A stretch of DNA of 64,000 nt. It comes from Acidimicrobiia bacterium. GTDB lineage: Bacteria; Actinomycetota; Acidimicrobiia; Spongiisociales; UBA11373. The stretch lies in the NCBI GenBank assembly GCA_030584185.1, contig CP129495.1, forward strand, positions 1,143,628 through 1,207,627, read 5' to 3'. Positions 20,456 to 29,870 of this stretch are shown here, in pieces. The notes under the pieces were generated by a model that was not told the DNA's origin, searched no databases, and saw only the letters and a list, made by a program, of their open reading frames with translations. The number at the start of each line of letters is the position of its first letter. Position 1 is the first letter of the stretch. A program made the position numbers and the translations under genes.

Positions 20456-23284
20456 ATGACCATCGACAACCCCAACGTTTCCCCTGTTCCACGCCTGGCA
20501 TCGGTGCTCGCCGCGGCACTGCTCGTCGTGACGGCACTGCTCTGGGCGCCACCCGCCACACAGGCGGCGGCGCCGGCGCCGGGGGGTCCGGTGATCCTCG
20601 ACGGCAACGACCCGGCCGACCACACCGCCTCGGTCACGCAGTACATCCGCGACGTCTACTCCAGCCTCGACTCCAATCTGGCGTCCGGCTACTCGCACAA
20701 CTCGACCGTTGCCGTGATCGGAACCTGCAAGGCGATGCTCGACTCGATGACCACCGGCGAGACCTTCGAGCAGTTCGACACGGCACTCGAGGTGGAAACC
20801 CTCTTCTCCGGCATCGCCACCAACAACTACAAGCATGTCCACGTCTGCTCCGACGACGACGGGACACTCCCCCAGGCCGTCGAGGACGAGCTGGACAAGT
20901 GGGGGGCGGCGATCGCCTTCCATGTCAACCGGGGCGGCGGGCTGTTCGCCACCGGGCACTCCTTCAACTGGTTGGGAGACCTGTTCCCGACGGTGACGGT
21001 CACCTACGGGGGCACCGGCTCTTCGTACGTGACCGCCGACGGCGCCACCTTCTTCCCCAACATGACCGAGAACCAGCTGGTCAGCGCCATCAACCACTAC
21101 ACCTTCGGCAACCTCACCGGAACGCCGCTGCTCCCGCTGCTCACCGAGCTCACCGACGGCGGAGGCAAGCTGGTGGCGATCGGCGGGGCCAACGTCCGCT
21201 TCCCGCAGATCTCGTTCGACGGCCCCGCCAACGCCGAGGTGGGCACCACCGAGACCTTCACCCTGACCGCTGCCGACGCCGACGGCAACGCCCTGGTCGC
21301 CACCGACTTCTCGTGGGAGATCACCGGTGTCACCACGGCCGCCGGTTCCGGCACCGCCACCACCGACACCAATGGCGAGTACCAGTTCACCTTCGCCGGC
21401 CACTCCGTGGGAACCACCCGGATCGCCGTCACCATGACCCTCTCCGGTGGCGGATCGGCCGGGTCGGCGATCACCACATCGTGGATCAACGTCCCGGGAG
21501 CACCCACCATCACCTCGGCGGTGGACGCCGCCGGTGACGGCGTCGTCCAGGTGTCATGGAACGCCCCGGCGGACGACGGGGGCAAGCCGATCGTCGACTA
21601 CGTCATCGAGTACTCGACCAACGGGAGCGACTGGATCCCCTTCGTCGACGGCACCTCGACCTCCACCTCGACCGAAGTGACCGGCCTCATCGACGCCATC
21701 ACCTATCAGTTCCGGGTGGCGGCCATCAACGGCGCCGGACAGGGAGCCTGGTCCGATCCCGCCACCGGTACAGGCGTCGGGTCCCCGACCGCCCCCGACC
21801 TGCACACCGCCGGAGGTGGCAACACCGTGGCCGAACTCGACTGGGACGCGCCCACAGGGGACGGTGGCGACACCATCACCGGCTACGTGGTGCATTACCG
21901 GCCAGCCGGGCCGTACGGCTGGAGCGACCAGAGCATCGGGTCCGCCGCCCAGACCTCCACCACGCTCACCGGACTCACCAACGGCCAGGAGTACGAGGTG
22001 CGGGTTGCCGCCATCAACGGCCAGGGGGCCGGGGCGTGGTCCGTCATCCGCACCGTCACCCCGTTCACGGTCCCCGGGCCGGTCGTCGACCTCGGCGTCA
22101 CCGCCGGACCGGGGAGCCTGGTGTTCGCCTGGGCGGAGCCCGTTGCCGACGGCGGATCGCCGGTCACCGGGTACACGGTCACCACCGACTTCGCCAGCGG
22201 ATGCACGCCGGAGCACTGGCACCCGGAGGGTGATCACGTCGCCCACTGGTGGCGCTGCACGGTCACCGGCCTGGTCGGAGGCACCGAGTACACCTTCGGG
22301 GTGGCTGCGGTCAACCCCGCCGGCGCCGGCGCCGCCACCGAGCTGGCGGGCACCCCCGAGCAGGGAGCCTCGGTGGGCAGGTTCGGCGGGAAGCACCGCT
22401 ACGAGACCGCCGCCCTGCTCTCCGGCGGCGAGTTCACCGATCCGGCTGCCGTCGATGTGGTGTTCATCGCCACAGGGCTGAACTTCCCCGATGCCGCCGC
22501 CGGGGCGGCGGCGGCAGGCAAGCTCGGCGCACCGCTGCTGCTCACCTCACCCGAGGGCCTGACGCAGGAGATCCGCAGCGAGCTGACGCGCCTCGATCCG
22601 TCGACCATCGTGATCCTCGGCGGTGTCGCGGTCGTGCCCGAATCCGTTGCGGAAGAGCTGGCAACCTATGCCCCGACGGTCAGGCTCGCCGGCCCCAGCC
22701 GATACGAGACCGCCGTCGAGATCAGCCGTCAGGCGTTCCCGACGGACGGCTCGGCGGCGGTGGTGATCCTGGCCAGCGGCGAGAGCTTCGCCGACGCCCT
22801 GAGCGCGGCGCCGGCCGCCACCAAGCTCGGGGGGCCGGTGCTGCTCACCAGGCCCGACGAGCTGCCCGGGTCAGTGCGATCCGAGATCGTCCGGCTCTCC
22901 CCGGACCGGATCATCATCCTCGGCGGCCCGGGAGCGATCTCGGATGCGGTCGTCGCCGACCTGGCCGGGCTCGCCCCCGACATCGATCGGATCTCCGGAG
23001 CCACCCGATTCGACACCGGGACCGCCCTGAGCGCCGAGGCGTTCGCCGGCGGAAGCTCCAAGGTGTTCGTGGCCACCGGCTGGCAGTTCGCCGACGCCCT
23101 GGTCGGGGCGGCCGCCGCCGCCGGTCAGGGAGCGCCGATCCTGCTGGCGACCCCGGGGAGCCTCCCGCAGGGAGTCGCCTCGGAGATCACCCGCCTGGGG
23201 GCGATCACGATCGTGATCCTCGGTGGCAACTCCGCCGTCGACTCGGCGGTCCAGCAAGCCCTCGAGGCCCTGCTCGGGCTCTGA
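20456..23284 (+). CDS. Secreted protein: unknown head domain, Ig-like domain, three FN3 and three CWB2 repeats
   Basis: A 942-residue exported protein. A signal peptide (about residues 12-40, ending ATQAAA) is followed by a head domain of about 210 residues that I do not recognise; it has alternating strands and helices (TVAVIGTCKAML, HVHVCSDDDG, GGGLFATGHSFN) and could be a Rossmann-like or amidotransferase-like fold. An Ig-like segment (about 255-345) follows, then three fibronectin type III domains (about 348-640, with YQFRVAAINGAG, YEVRVAAINGQG and YTFGVAAVNPAG) and three CWB2 repeats (KHRYETA, PSRYETA, ATRFDTG). The start ATG 20456 follows AGGAGA; GTG 20453 is an alternative. A likely wall-bound adhesin or enzyme. 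Confidence 0.87.
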   Translation: MTIDNPNVSPVPRLASVLAAALLVVTALLWAPPATQAAAPAPGGPVILDGNDPADHTASVTQYIRDVYSSLDSNLASGYSHNSTVAVIGTCKAMLDSMTTGETFEQFDTALEVETLFSGIATNNYKHVHVCSDDDGTLPQAVEDELDKWGAAIAFHVNRGGGLFATGHSFNWLGDLFPTVTVTYGGTGSSYVTADGATFFPNMTENQLVSAINHYTFGNLTGTPLLPLLTELTDGGGKLVAIGGANVRFPQISFDGPANAEVGTTETFTLTAADADGNALVATDFSWEITGVTTAAGSGTATTDTNGEYQFTFAGHSVGTTRIAVTMTLSGGGSAGSAITTSWINVPGAPTITSAVDAAGDGVVQVSWNAPADDGGKPIVDYVIEYSTNGSDWIPFVDGTSTSTSTEVTGLIDAITYQFRVAAINGAGQGAWSDPATGTGVGSPTAPDLHTAGGGNTVAELDWDAPTGDGGDTITGYVVHYRPAGPYGWSDQSIGSAAQTSTTLTGLTNGQEYEVRVAAINGQGAGAWSVIRTVTPFTVPGPVVDLGVTAGPGSLVFAWAEPVADGGSPVTGYTVTTDFASGCTPEHWHPEGDHVAHWWRCTVTGLVGGTEYTFGVAAVNPAGAGAATELAGTPEQGASVGRFGGKHRYETAALLSGGEFTDPAAVDVVFIATGLNFPDAAAGAAAAGKLGAPLLLTSPEGLTQEIRSELTRLDPSTIVILGGVAVVPESVAEELATYAPTVRLAGPSRYETAVEISRQAFPTDGSAAVVILASGESFADALSAAPAATKLGGPVLLTRPDELPGSVRSEIVRLSPDRIIILGGPGAISDAVVADLAGLAPDIDRISGATRFDTGTALSAEAFAGGSSKVFVATGWQFADALVGAAAAAGQGAPILLATPGSLPQGVASEITRLGAITIVILGGNSAVDSAVQQALEALLGL

Positions 23285-23309
23285 CCGGGGGCAGATTCGA
23301 AGCGAGGGG

Positions 23310-23333
23310 CGGGCCGGCAGCATTGCCGGCCCG
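23310..23333. terminator. Terminator hairpin between convergent genes
   Basis: CGGGCCGGCA (23310-23319), loop GCAT, TGCCGGCCCG (23324-23333): a perfect 10-bp stem lying 25 nt after the FN3/CWB2 gene stop and just before the ugd stop on the other strand. Confidence 0.8.
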
Positions 23334-23345
23334 TCCTTCGTGCGC

Positions 23346-24662
23346 TCACACCGGCCGGCGGCCGATGGCGGCGTAGGAGAGCCCGGCGGCCGCCGCCCGG
23401 GCGGGGTCGACGAGGTTGCGAAAGTCGACCAGGACGGGCCTCTCGAGCACGGCGGCGAGCCGCTCCAGGTCGAGGGCGGCGAACTCCTGCCACTCGGTTG
23501 CGATCACGGCCGCATCGGCTCCGCCGACGGCGTCGTAGGCGTCGAAGGCGTACTCGACCTCTTCGGGAAGCACCGACCGTCCCCGGTCCATCCCCTGTGG
23601 GTCGAACACCCGCACCGACGCCCCCGCCGCCACCATCTCCCTCACGATCTCCACCGCAGGGCTCTCCCGAACGTCGTCGGTCTCGGCCTTGAAGGTGATG
23701 CCGAGCACCCCGATCTTCTTGCCGGCGATCGGGGCCCCGATAGCAGCCTCCACCTTCCCCAGCATGCGGTGTACCCGCTCCTCGTTCACCGAGAGCGCCG
23801 CTCCGACGATCCGGGAGCCGGTGCCGAATGAGTCGCTGGTGTGACGCAGGGCGTGGGTGTCCTTGGGAAGGCAGGCGCCGCCGAACCCTGGGCCTGCCTT
23901 CAGGAACGCCGGGCCGATGCGCCGGTCCATTCCCAGCCCCGCAGCCACCTCGTCGATGACGGCGCCGGAGGCCTCGCAGAGGTCGGCCATCTCGTTGATG
24001 AACGAGAGCTTGGTGGCCAGGAAGGCGTTGGCGGCGTACTTGATCAGCTCCGCAGACTCGATGGCGGTGACCATGAACGGAACCCCGGCATCCACCTGCG
24101 GCCGGTAGGCATGGCGCATGGCCTCGGCAGCGGCATCGTCGTCGACCCCGACCACGATGCGGTCCGGACCGAGGAAGTCGGCGACGGCGGCCCCCTGGCG
24201 GAGGAACTCGGGATTGGAGGCCATGTGGAATCGGAGTTCGGGGCGAAGGGAGGCGAGCCGATCGCCCACCTCTCGCGTGGTGCCCACCGGCACAGTCGAC
24301 TTGACCACCACCGTCACGCCAGGCGACAGGTCGGGGGCCATGGCTCCGACCACATCCCACACCTGGCTCAGGTCCACTCCCCCGTCGTCCAGACGGGGAG
24401 TGCCCACGACGATGAACACCGCCTCGGCGGCGGCGTGCGCCGGCCCGGCCTCAGAGGGCAGGAGGAAGCGCAGCCTCCCGGAGCCGGACCCGGCGGCGAG
24501 CAACCCATCGAGGCCCGGTTCGTACATCGGCGACCGGCCGGCCCGAAGCGTGGCGACCCGATCCGGATCGCGCTCGACGCAGGCGACGTCGTTGCCCAAC
24601 TCGGCGAAGCCGGCGGCGGTGACCAGCCCGGCGTATCCGGCTCCGATGACGGTGATCCTCAA
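23346..24662 (-). CDS. ugd: UDP-glucose 6-dehydrogenase
   Basis: A 438-residue enzyme that oxidises UDP-glucose to UDP-glucuronate with two NAD. It has the N-terminal Rossmann motif (MRITVIGAGYAGLVTA), KSTVPVGTT, NPEFLRQGAA, a catalytic-Cys segment GFGGACLPKDTHAL, and a C-terminal Rossmann-like domain (KIGVLGITFKAETDDVRESP). The length is standard. It gives the precursor of glucuronate-containing surface polymers and fits the large glycan locus downstream, though it sits alone on the minus strand among CWB2 genes. The ATG at 24662 is at the Rossmann strand. Confidence 0.95.
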   Translation of the reverse strand: MRITVIGAGYAGLVTAAGFAELGNDVACVERDPDRVATLRAGRSPMYEPGLDGLLAAGSGSGRLRFLLPSEAGPAHAAAEAVFIVVGTPRLDDGGVDLSQVWDVVGAMAPDLSPGVTVVVKSTVPVGTTREVGDRLASLRPELRFHMASNPEFLRQGAAVADFLGPDRIVVGVDDDAAAEAMRHAYRPQVDAGVPFMVTAIESAELIKYAANAFLATKLSFINEMADLCEASGAVIDEVAAGLGMDRRIGPAFLKAGPGFGGACLPKDTHALRHTSDSFGTGSRIVGAALSVNEERVHRMLGKVEAAIGAPIAGKKIGVLGITFKAETDDVRESPAVEIVREMVAAGASVRVFDPQGMDRGRSVLPEEVEYAFDAYDAVGGADAAVIATEWQEFAALDLERLAAVLERPVLVDFRNLVDPARAAAAGLSYAAIGRRPV

Positions 24663-24819
24663 CTGGGTCGCTCCTCAGAAGGCGGCGCGAGAGTAGTGGG
24701 GGGTCCGGGATCCGGTTCTCCGAGAGGTGCCACACCAGGCTTCGGGCCGCCCGCTCAGGTCTCCGACGCAGGCTGCCGATGTCGATGGAATACACCGCAT
24801 AACGGCGGACCACACCTAG

Positions 24820-24847
24820 GGTCGGTCCTCCCGGAGCCGACCGGGAG
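24820..24847 (+). promoter_or_regulatory. Two mutually exclusive hairpins in the leader of the SpoIID-like gene
   Basis: Stem A pairs GGTCGG (24820-24825) with CCGACC (24837-24842). Stem B pairs CTCCCGG (24828-24834) with CCGGGAG (24841-24847). They share 24841-24842 and interleave, so only one can form. They end about 30 nt before the ATG. This could be an attenuator-like or protein-responsive leader, or chance in GC-rich DNA. Confidence 0.3.
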
Positions 24848-24877
24848 TGCATCCGACGACGAAGGCCGGTGCTACCG

Positions 24878-27190
24878 ATGATCGGCAGAAGGACCCTGCA
24901 GAAGACCCTCGCCATTGCCATGGCGCTGCTCGCCGCGCTCCTCCCGGCTCCGGCGTCGGCCGTCCCGCCCGAGACCGAGATCGTCATCGACGGCGGCGGG
25001 TGGGGTCACGGGATCGGCATGCCCCAGTACGGCGCCCAGGGCATGGCCGACCAGGGCGGGTTCACATACGACCAGATCCTCTCGTACTGGTACACCGGGA
25101 TCGGGTTCGGGACCGCCTCCGGCGTCGCCGGCACCCCGGTCCCCGATCCGCTGCGCATCGGGATCAACTACGTGCTGGTGGGCACCGAGTACCAGTACCG
25201 ACCCTTCCTGTGGCAGGACTTCACCGCCATCGGCGGCAACGTCTCCATCTGCCTGCCCGGCGAGACCCTCGGCGGATGCTCCTTCACCGCCGCACCCGGC
25301 GAGACCTGGCGGTACGCGTGGAACGAGTCAGAGGGCCACTGCGAGATCACCCAGAACTCGGTGTCGGTGTACCAGCACGCCACCGACTGCGGGGTCAGCC
25401 TGCAGTGGGGTGGCCAGCCCGACGTCCGGGTCCAGTTCCCGGGCAGCGACGTCGGCCGCACATTCGCCCGGGGGAGGGTCGAGTTCATCGCCCCGGTGTC
25501 TCGCCAATGGAACGGAGTCAACCGCACCGGGTTCCACATCAACATCGTCCTCTCGCTCGAGGAGTACATGTACGGGATCGCCGAGGTGCCGGTGTCCTGG
25601 CACATGGAGGCGCTGAAGGCCCAGGCGGTGGCGGCGCGCACCTACGGGGCATGGAAGTCGCGCGGCGGCCTCAGGTCGGACTGCTCCTGCCACCTGGTGT
25701 GGGACACCAACGACCAGTCGTATCGCGGGTGGCACAGCCTGAACGAGGGGAACTCCACCGACGGGCACCGCTGGCGCGCCGCGGTCGACGCCACCGCCGG
25801 GCAGGTGGTGATGTACCCGGCGGGCACCAACAACATCGCCGAGACCTACTACTTCTCGTCCAGCGGCGGTGCCACCGAGAACGTCTGGGAGGTGTGGGGA
25901 AGCGGGACGCAGTACCAGCAGCAGTACGCCTACCTGGCCACCAAGCCCGACCCGTGGAGCGCCCTCTACGCCACCACCCCGACCGAGTACACCAGCATCC
26001 GGTGGCGGCACACCCGCACCGCCGCCCAGATCGTGACGGCACTCACCTCGGGCGAGCAGCCGGCGTTCGGGGGCCTCACCGAGGTGATCGCCATCACCGT
26101 CGAGGCGCACAACTCCTCAGGGAGCCCCAGTCGCATCGAGGTCAAAGGACTGGTCGGGGGGCAGGTGGTCACCAAGCAGTTCGTCAGCCGGGCCCCGGCC
26201 GCCGGCGAAGGCACCATCGGGACCCTGCGCTCCCGTCTCGGACTGCGGGGCCACTACATCTACTCGTTCGTCGGGTTCCTGGAACCGGAACGCTGGGCCG
26301 GGGCCAACCGCTACGAGACCGCCGCCGAGGTCTCGCGCCAGACCCATCCCGACGGTGCCGAGGTGGTGTACCTGGCGGTGGGGACCAACTACCCGGATGC
26401 CCAGGCCGGGGGACCGGCTGCGGCGGCGGAGGGGGCGCCCATCTTGCTGGTCCAGGCCGATGCCCTCCCCTATGCCACTCGTGTCGAGCTGCAGCGTCTC
26501 GCCCCGCAGACGGTGGTGGTCCTCGGTGGGCCGGCTGCGATCGCGGACTCCGTCCTGACCGAGGTGTCGAACACCCTGCCGGCGGCCGGGGTGACCCGCC
26601 GCGCCGGCGCCAATCGCTACGCCACCGCAGTGGAGATCTCCAAGGCCGCCTTCCCCGACGGGGCGACGACGGTGTTCGTGGCGACCGGCGAGAACTTCCC
26701 CGATGCCCTGGTGGCGGCGCCGGCTGCCATCGCCGCCGGCGGGCCGCTGCTCCTGGTGCCATCGGGTTCGCTGCCGAGCGTGGTGGCCACCGAGATCCAG
26801 CGCCTGGCGCCCGACCGGATCGTCGTCGTCGGCGGCACGGTTGCGGTGAGCCCGTCGGTGTTCACCGCCCTGCAACCGCTGGCGCCCACCGTGGAGCGGA
26901 TCGAGGCGCCCGATCGCTACCAGCTGTCGGCGGCGGTTTCTGCGGCCACCTTCCCGGCCGACACCTCCACCCTGTACGTGGCAGTGGGCACCGACTTCCC
27001 CGACGCCCTCGCCGGAGGTCCGGCCACCTACCTTTCGCCGGGACCGGTGCTCCTGGTCAAGACGGGTGAGCTGCCGACTGCGGTGATCGCCGAGCTCACT
27101 CGCATCGGACCCCGCCGTATCGTGATCCTCGGCGGAACGGCGGTGGTGTCGACGGCCGTCGCCGAGTCGCTGGCCGACTTCATGCGGTGA
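24878..27190 (+). CDS. Secreted SpoIID/LytB-domain protein with three CWB2 repeats
   Basis: A 770-residue exported protein. After a signal peptide (ending ALLPAPASA) comes GGWGHGIGMPQYGAQGMA (about residue 38-56), a segment that in many SpoIID proteins lies at the C-terminal end of the domain. The core motif LEEYMYGIAEVPVSW with EALKAQAVAARTYG (about 226-255) keeps the Glu before the VP that matches the SpoIID lytic-transglycosylase position, and CSCHLVWDTNDQ matches the later active-site region. Three CWB2 repeats (about 470-770) begin at GANRYETA, GANRYATA and APDRYQLS. A predicted wall-bound peptidoglycan glycan-strand cleaver. ATG 24878 is favoured over GTG 24869 because GAAGG at 24861 is better spaced. 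Confidence 0.88.
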   Translation: MIGRRTLQKTLAIAMALLAALLPAPASAVPPETEIVIDGGGWGHGIGMPQYGAQGMADQGGFTYDQILSYWYTGIGFGTASGVAGTPVPDPLRIGINYVLVGTEYQYRPFLWQDFTAIGGNVSICLPGETLGGCSFTAAPGETWRYAWNESEGHCEITQNSVSVYQHATDCGVSLQWGGQPDVRVQFPGSDVGRTFARGRVEFIAPVSRQWNGVNRTGFHINIVLSLEEYMYGIAEVPVSWHMEALKAQAVAARTYGAWKSRGGLRSDCSCHLVWDTNDQSYRGWHSLNEGNSTDGHRWRAAVDATAGQVVMYPAGTNNIAETYYFSSSGGATENVWEVWGSGTQYQQQYAYLATKPDPWSALYATTPTEYTSIRWRHTRTAAQIVTALTSGEQPAFGGLTEVIAITVEAHNSSGSPSRIEVKGLVGGQVVTKQFVSRAPAAGEGTIGTLRSRLGLRGHYIYSFVGFLEPERWAGANRYETAAEVSRQTHPDGAEVVYLAVGTNYPDAQAGGPAAAAEGAPILLVQADALPYATRVELQRLAPQTVVVLGGPAAIADSVLTEVSNTLPAAGVTRRAGANRYATAVEISKAAFPDGATTVFVATGENFPDALVAAPAAIAAGGPLLLVPSGSLPSVVATEIQRLAPDRIVVVGGTVAVSPSVFTALQPLAPTVERIEAPDRYQLSAAVSAATFPADTSTLYVAVGTDFPDALAGGPATYLSPGPVLLVKTGELPTAVIAELTRIGPRRIVILGGTAVVSTAVAESLADFMR

Positions 27191-27204
27191 GGAACCTCGC
27201 AGGG

Positions 27205-27225
27205 CGGCGCAAACGCCGTGCGCCG
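27205..27225 (+). terminator. Candidate terminator hairpin after the SpoIID-like gene
   Basis: CGGCGCA (27205-27211), 7-nt loop, TGCGCCG (27219-27225), beginning 15 nt after the stop and before the Shine-Dalgarno of the next gene. No T-tract. Confidence 0.35.
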
Positions 27226-27270
27226 GAGGCCGCCGCCCCCATAATCGGCGTCGCGGAGAGAGGGAGACCG

Positions 27271-29769
27271 ATGAGGCGCGGCGTGGTCATCGTCCTGGTG
27301 CTGCTCGGCGCCTCACTGCTCCCGTCCGCAGTGGACGCCGACGAACCGCAAGGGAGGCGTCACGAGAGGCTCGCAGGAGAACTGCAGGATCTCGTCGTCG
27401 GCCGACCGGCCGGCATCGCCAACGAGGGCTTCTCGGCGGATCGCATTCCGGTGACCGTGCTCCCCAGCGGCTCTGCGAAGGAGACGGCCGCGGCGGTGGA
27501 GGCGGTGGGGGGCATGGTGCTGGCGGTAACCGGCGGCTCGGTGATCGCCCAGGTGCCGGTCGGCTCGCTGCTCGCCCTGGCCGATCACGCCGCCGTCGGC
27601 TTCATTGCGGCGAGCGCCACCCCCCACACCGAGGGGAACGTCTCGGAGGGCGTGTCGCTCCACGGCGCCGCCGGCTGGTTCCCCGAGGGGATGGACGGGT
27701 CCGGCATCCAGGTGATGGTCGTCGACCAGGGTTTCGTCGGGTACTCGACCGCGGTGGCGAACGACGACCTGCCCGTTGCCAAGGGGACGAGGGTCGGGCC
27801 CACCTGCGGAGGCGGTTCGATCGAGACGGCGACCAACCATGGGACCGCCGTGGCCGAGATCGTCCACGACATGGCGCCCGGCGCCGAGATGTTCCTCTAC
27901 CGCACCTGCTCCAGCGGCGACGGCTCCGACCTGGTCGCCTACGCCGCCTCCAACGGGATCGACGTGGTCAACCAGTCGCTCGGGTTCTTCAACACCGGCC
28001 CCCTCGACGGCAGCGACCCGGTCGGGTACCTCTGGCACATCGACCAGATCGTCGACTCCGGGGTCGTATGGGTCAACTCGGCGGGCAACTACCGCCAGCA
28101 GCACTGGCTGGGCACCTGGACCACCGGCACCGATGGCCGCCTCGACCTCGACCCGGGGCCGACCCTGAACCAGGAGATCACGGTCTCGCCGGCACCCGCC
28201 GGCCAGACCGTCTACCTGCGCTGGGACGACTGGCCGACCACGGACATCGACCTCGACCTGTTCCTCCTCGACGGTGGGGTCGAACTGGACTCGTCGACCC
28301 AGGATCAGAACGGCAGCCAGCCCCCTCTGGAGGAGGTGACCACACCCTACGGCGGCACCTTCACCATCGAGGTCCGCCTCGGAGACGACGAGAGCGCGGC
28401 GTCGATACCCCCGACCATGAAGATCGACATCTTCGCTCCCGGGACCGACATCGAGGCCGCCCTCCAGGTGCAGGAGTCGAGCCTCAACGACGCCGCCGCC
28501 CTCAGCAGGGTGCTGGCCGCAGGGGCGGCATACCGCGGGACCGCCATCCAGGAGGTGTTCTCCTCCGAGGGGCCCACCTGGGACGGCCGTACCAAGCCCG
28601 ACCTGGCCGGGTACGACGGGGTGTCCACGATGCAGTACCCGTTCGGGTTCTACGGCACATCGGCAGCGGCCCCGCACGCCGCCGGGTCGGCCGTCCTGGT
28701 GCGCTCGGCGTTCCCGTGCCTGTCCGAGTCCGAGACCCGGGCCCTCCTCGCCACGCTCGTCGCCGACGCAGGGGTTCCCGGGCCCGACAACGAGTACGGC
28801 ACCGGGATCGTCACCCTAGGCGACCCCGGCTCGGTGGCGTCGTCGTGCGTCATGCGCCGGCACGCCGGGGCGGATCGCTTCGACACGGCGGCCAGGGTGT
28901 CGCGCGCCGTGTTCCCCGGCGGGGCATCCACGGTGATCGTCGCCACCGGGAGGGACTTCCCCGACGCCCTCTCCGGGGCCGCAGCGGCCGCCCGCTTCGG
29001 GGCGCCGATCCTCCTGGTCGACACCGACTCGATCCCGGGATCCACGGCGAGCGAGCTCTCCCGCCTCTCCCCGGACGACATCCTGATCCTCGGCGGAACC
29101 GCAGCCGTGTCGGGCAGCGTGGAGACGGCCCTCGCCGCCTACTCCACCAACCCGCCACAACGCATCGGAGGGAGCAACCGCTATCACACCGCCGCCCTGA
29201 TCAGCCAGGCGGCGTACCCCGACCCGGGTCCGGTCACCACCGTGTTCGTCGCCACGGGGACCGGCTTCGCCGACGCCCTCGCCGGCGGTCCCGCCGCCGC
29301 CCACCTCGACGCCCCGCTGCTCCTGACCCGACCCGATTCGCTCCCGTCGGAGACGATCGCCGAGCTGAACCGGTTGCAGCCGGAAACCATCGTGATCCTC
29401 GGGGGGACCGCCGCCGTGTCCACCTCGGTGGAGACCGCCCTCGCCGCCTACGCCACCGAACCTCCTGTGCGTCGGGGAGGCAGCAACCGCTACGACACCG
29501 CCCGGTTGATCGGCGAGTACGCCTTCCCCGACGGCTTCACGCCACTGCACGTGTACGTGGCGACCGGCACCAACTACCCGGATGCCCTGGCCGGCGCCGC
29601 AGCCGCCGCCAACCAGGGCGCCTCCCTGGTGATCACCGACCCGGCGGCACTCTCCGGTCCCACCCGCACCGAGATCGTCCGAATCGCTCCCGAGGCGCTC
29701 ACCATCCTCGGAGGCTCCGGCGCCGTGGAAGTGGCCGTCCAGGTCGAGATGCAGACCCTGATGCACTGA
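27271..29769 (+). CDS. Secreted subtilisin-like (S8) protease with three CWB2 repeats
   Basis: An 832-residue exported protease. Signal peptide 1-25, then a short N-terminal region that may be a propeptide (about 30-120). The S8 triad is visible: Asp152 in MVVDQGF, His190 in TNHGTAVAEIVHD and Ser464 in GTSAAAPHAAG, with the oxyanion Asn in NSAGN. A beta-sandwich insertion (VYLRWDDW ... IDLDLFLLDGG) lies between His and Ser. Three CWB2 repeats follow (ADRFDTA, SNRYHTA, SNRYDTA) to the C-terminus. The ATG at 27271 is preceded by GGGAG. Probably matures or sheds surface proteins. It lies 80 bp after the SpoIID-like gene on the same strand. Confidence 0.92.
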   Translation: MRRGVVIVLVLLGASLLPSAVDADEPQGRRHERLAGELQDLVVGRPAGIANEGFSADRIPVTVLPSGSAKETAAAVEAVGGMVLAVTGGSVIAQVPVGSLLALADHAAVGFIAASATPHTEGNVSEGVSLHGAAGWFPEGMDGSGIQVMVVDQGFVGYSTAVANDDLPVAKGTRVGPTCGGGSIETATNHGTAVAEIVHDMAPGAEMFLYRTCSSGDGSDLVAYAASNGIDVVNQSLGFFNTGPLDGSDPVGYLWHIDQIVDSGVVWVNSAGNYRQQHWLGTWTTGTDGRLDLDPGPTLNQEITVSPAPAGQTVYLRWDDWPTTDIDLDLFLLDGGVELDSSTQDQNGSQPPLEEVTTPYGGTFTIEVRLGDDESAASIPPTMKIDIFAPGTDIEAALQVQESSLNDAAALSRVLAAGAAYRGTAIQEVFSSEGPTWDGRTKPDLAGYDGVSTMQYPFGFYGTSAAAPHAAGSAVLVRSAFPCLSESETRALLATLVADAGVPGPDNEYGTGIVTLGDPGSVASSCVMRRHAGADRFDTAARVSRAVFPGGASTVIVATGRDFPDALSGAAAAARFGAPILLVDTDSIPGSTASELSRLSPDDILILGGTAAVSGSVETALAAYSTNPPQRIGGSNRYHTAALISQAAYPDPGPVTTVFVATGTGFADALAGGPAAAHLDAPLLLTRPDSLPSETIAELNRLQPETIVILGGTAAVSTSVETALAAYATEPPVRRGGSNRYDTARLIGEYAFPDGFTPLHVYVATGTNYPDALAGAAAAANQGASLVITDPAALSGPTRTEIVRIAPEALTILGGSGAVEVAVQVEMQTLMH

Positions 29770-29870
29770 TCGGTTGGGCGGCCGCCCGACCCGATTGACG
29801 GGGCACAACTTCGGAGATGGGGCATCCTGGCCATTCAAGGCGCGCGATGCCTGCTGCCGATGGAGACTCG

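Noticed and set aside
24847-27069. A 740-residue Arg/Pro-rich frame overlapping the SpoIID-like gene
   Set aside because: Out-of-frame shadow with no domain character; the other frame encodes signal peptide, SpoIID and CWB2 motifs.
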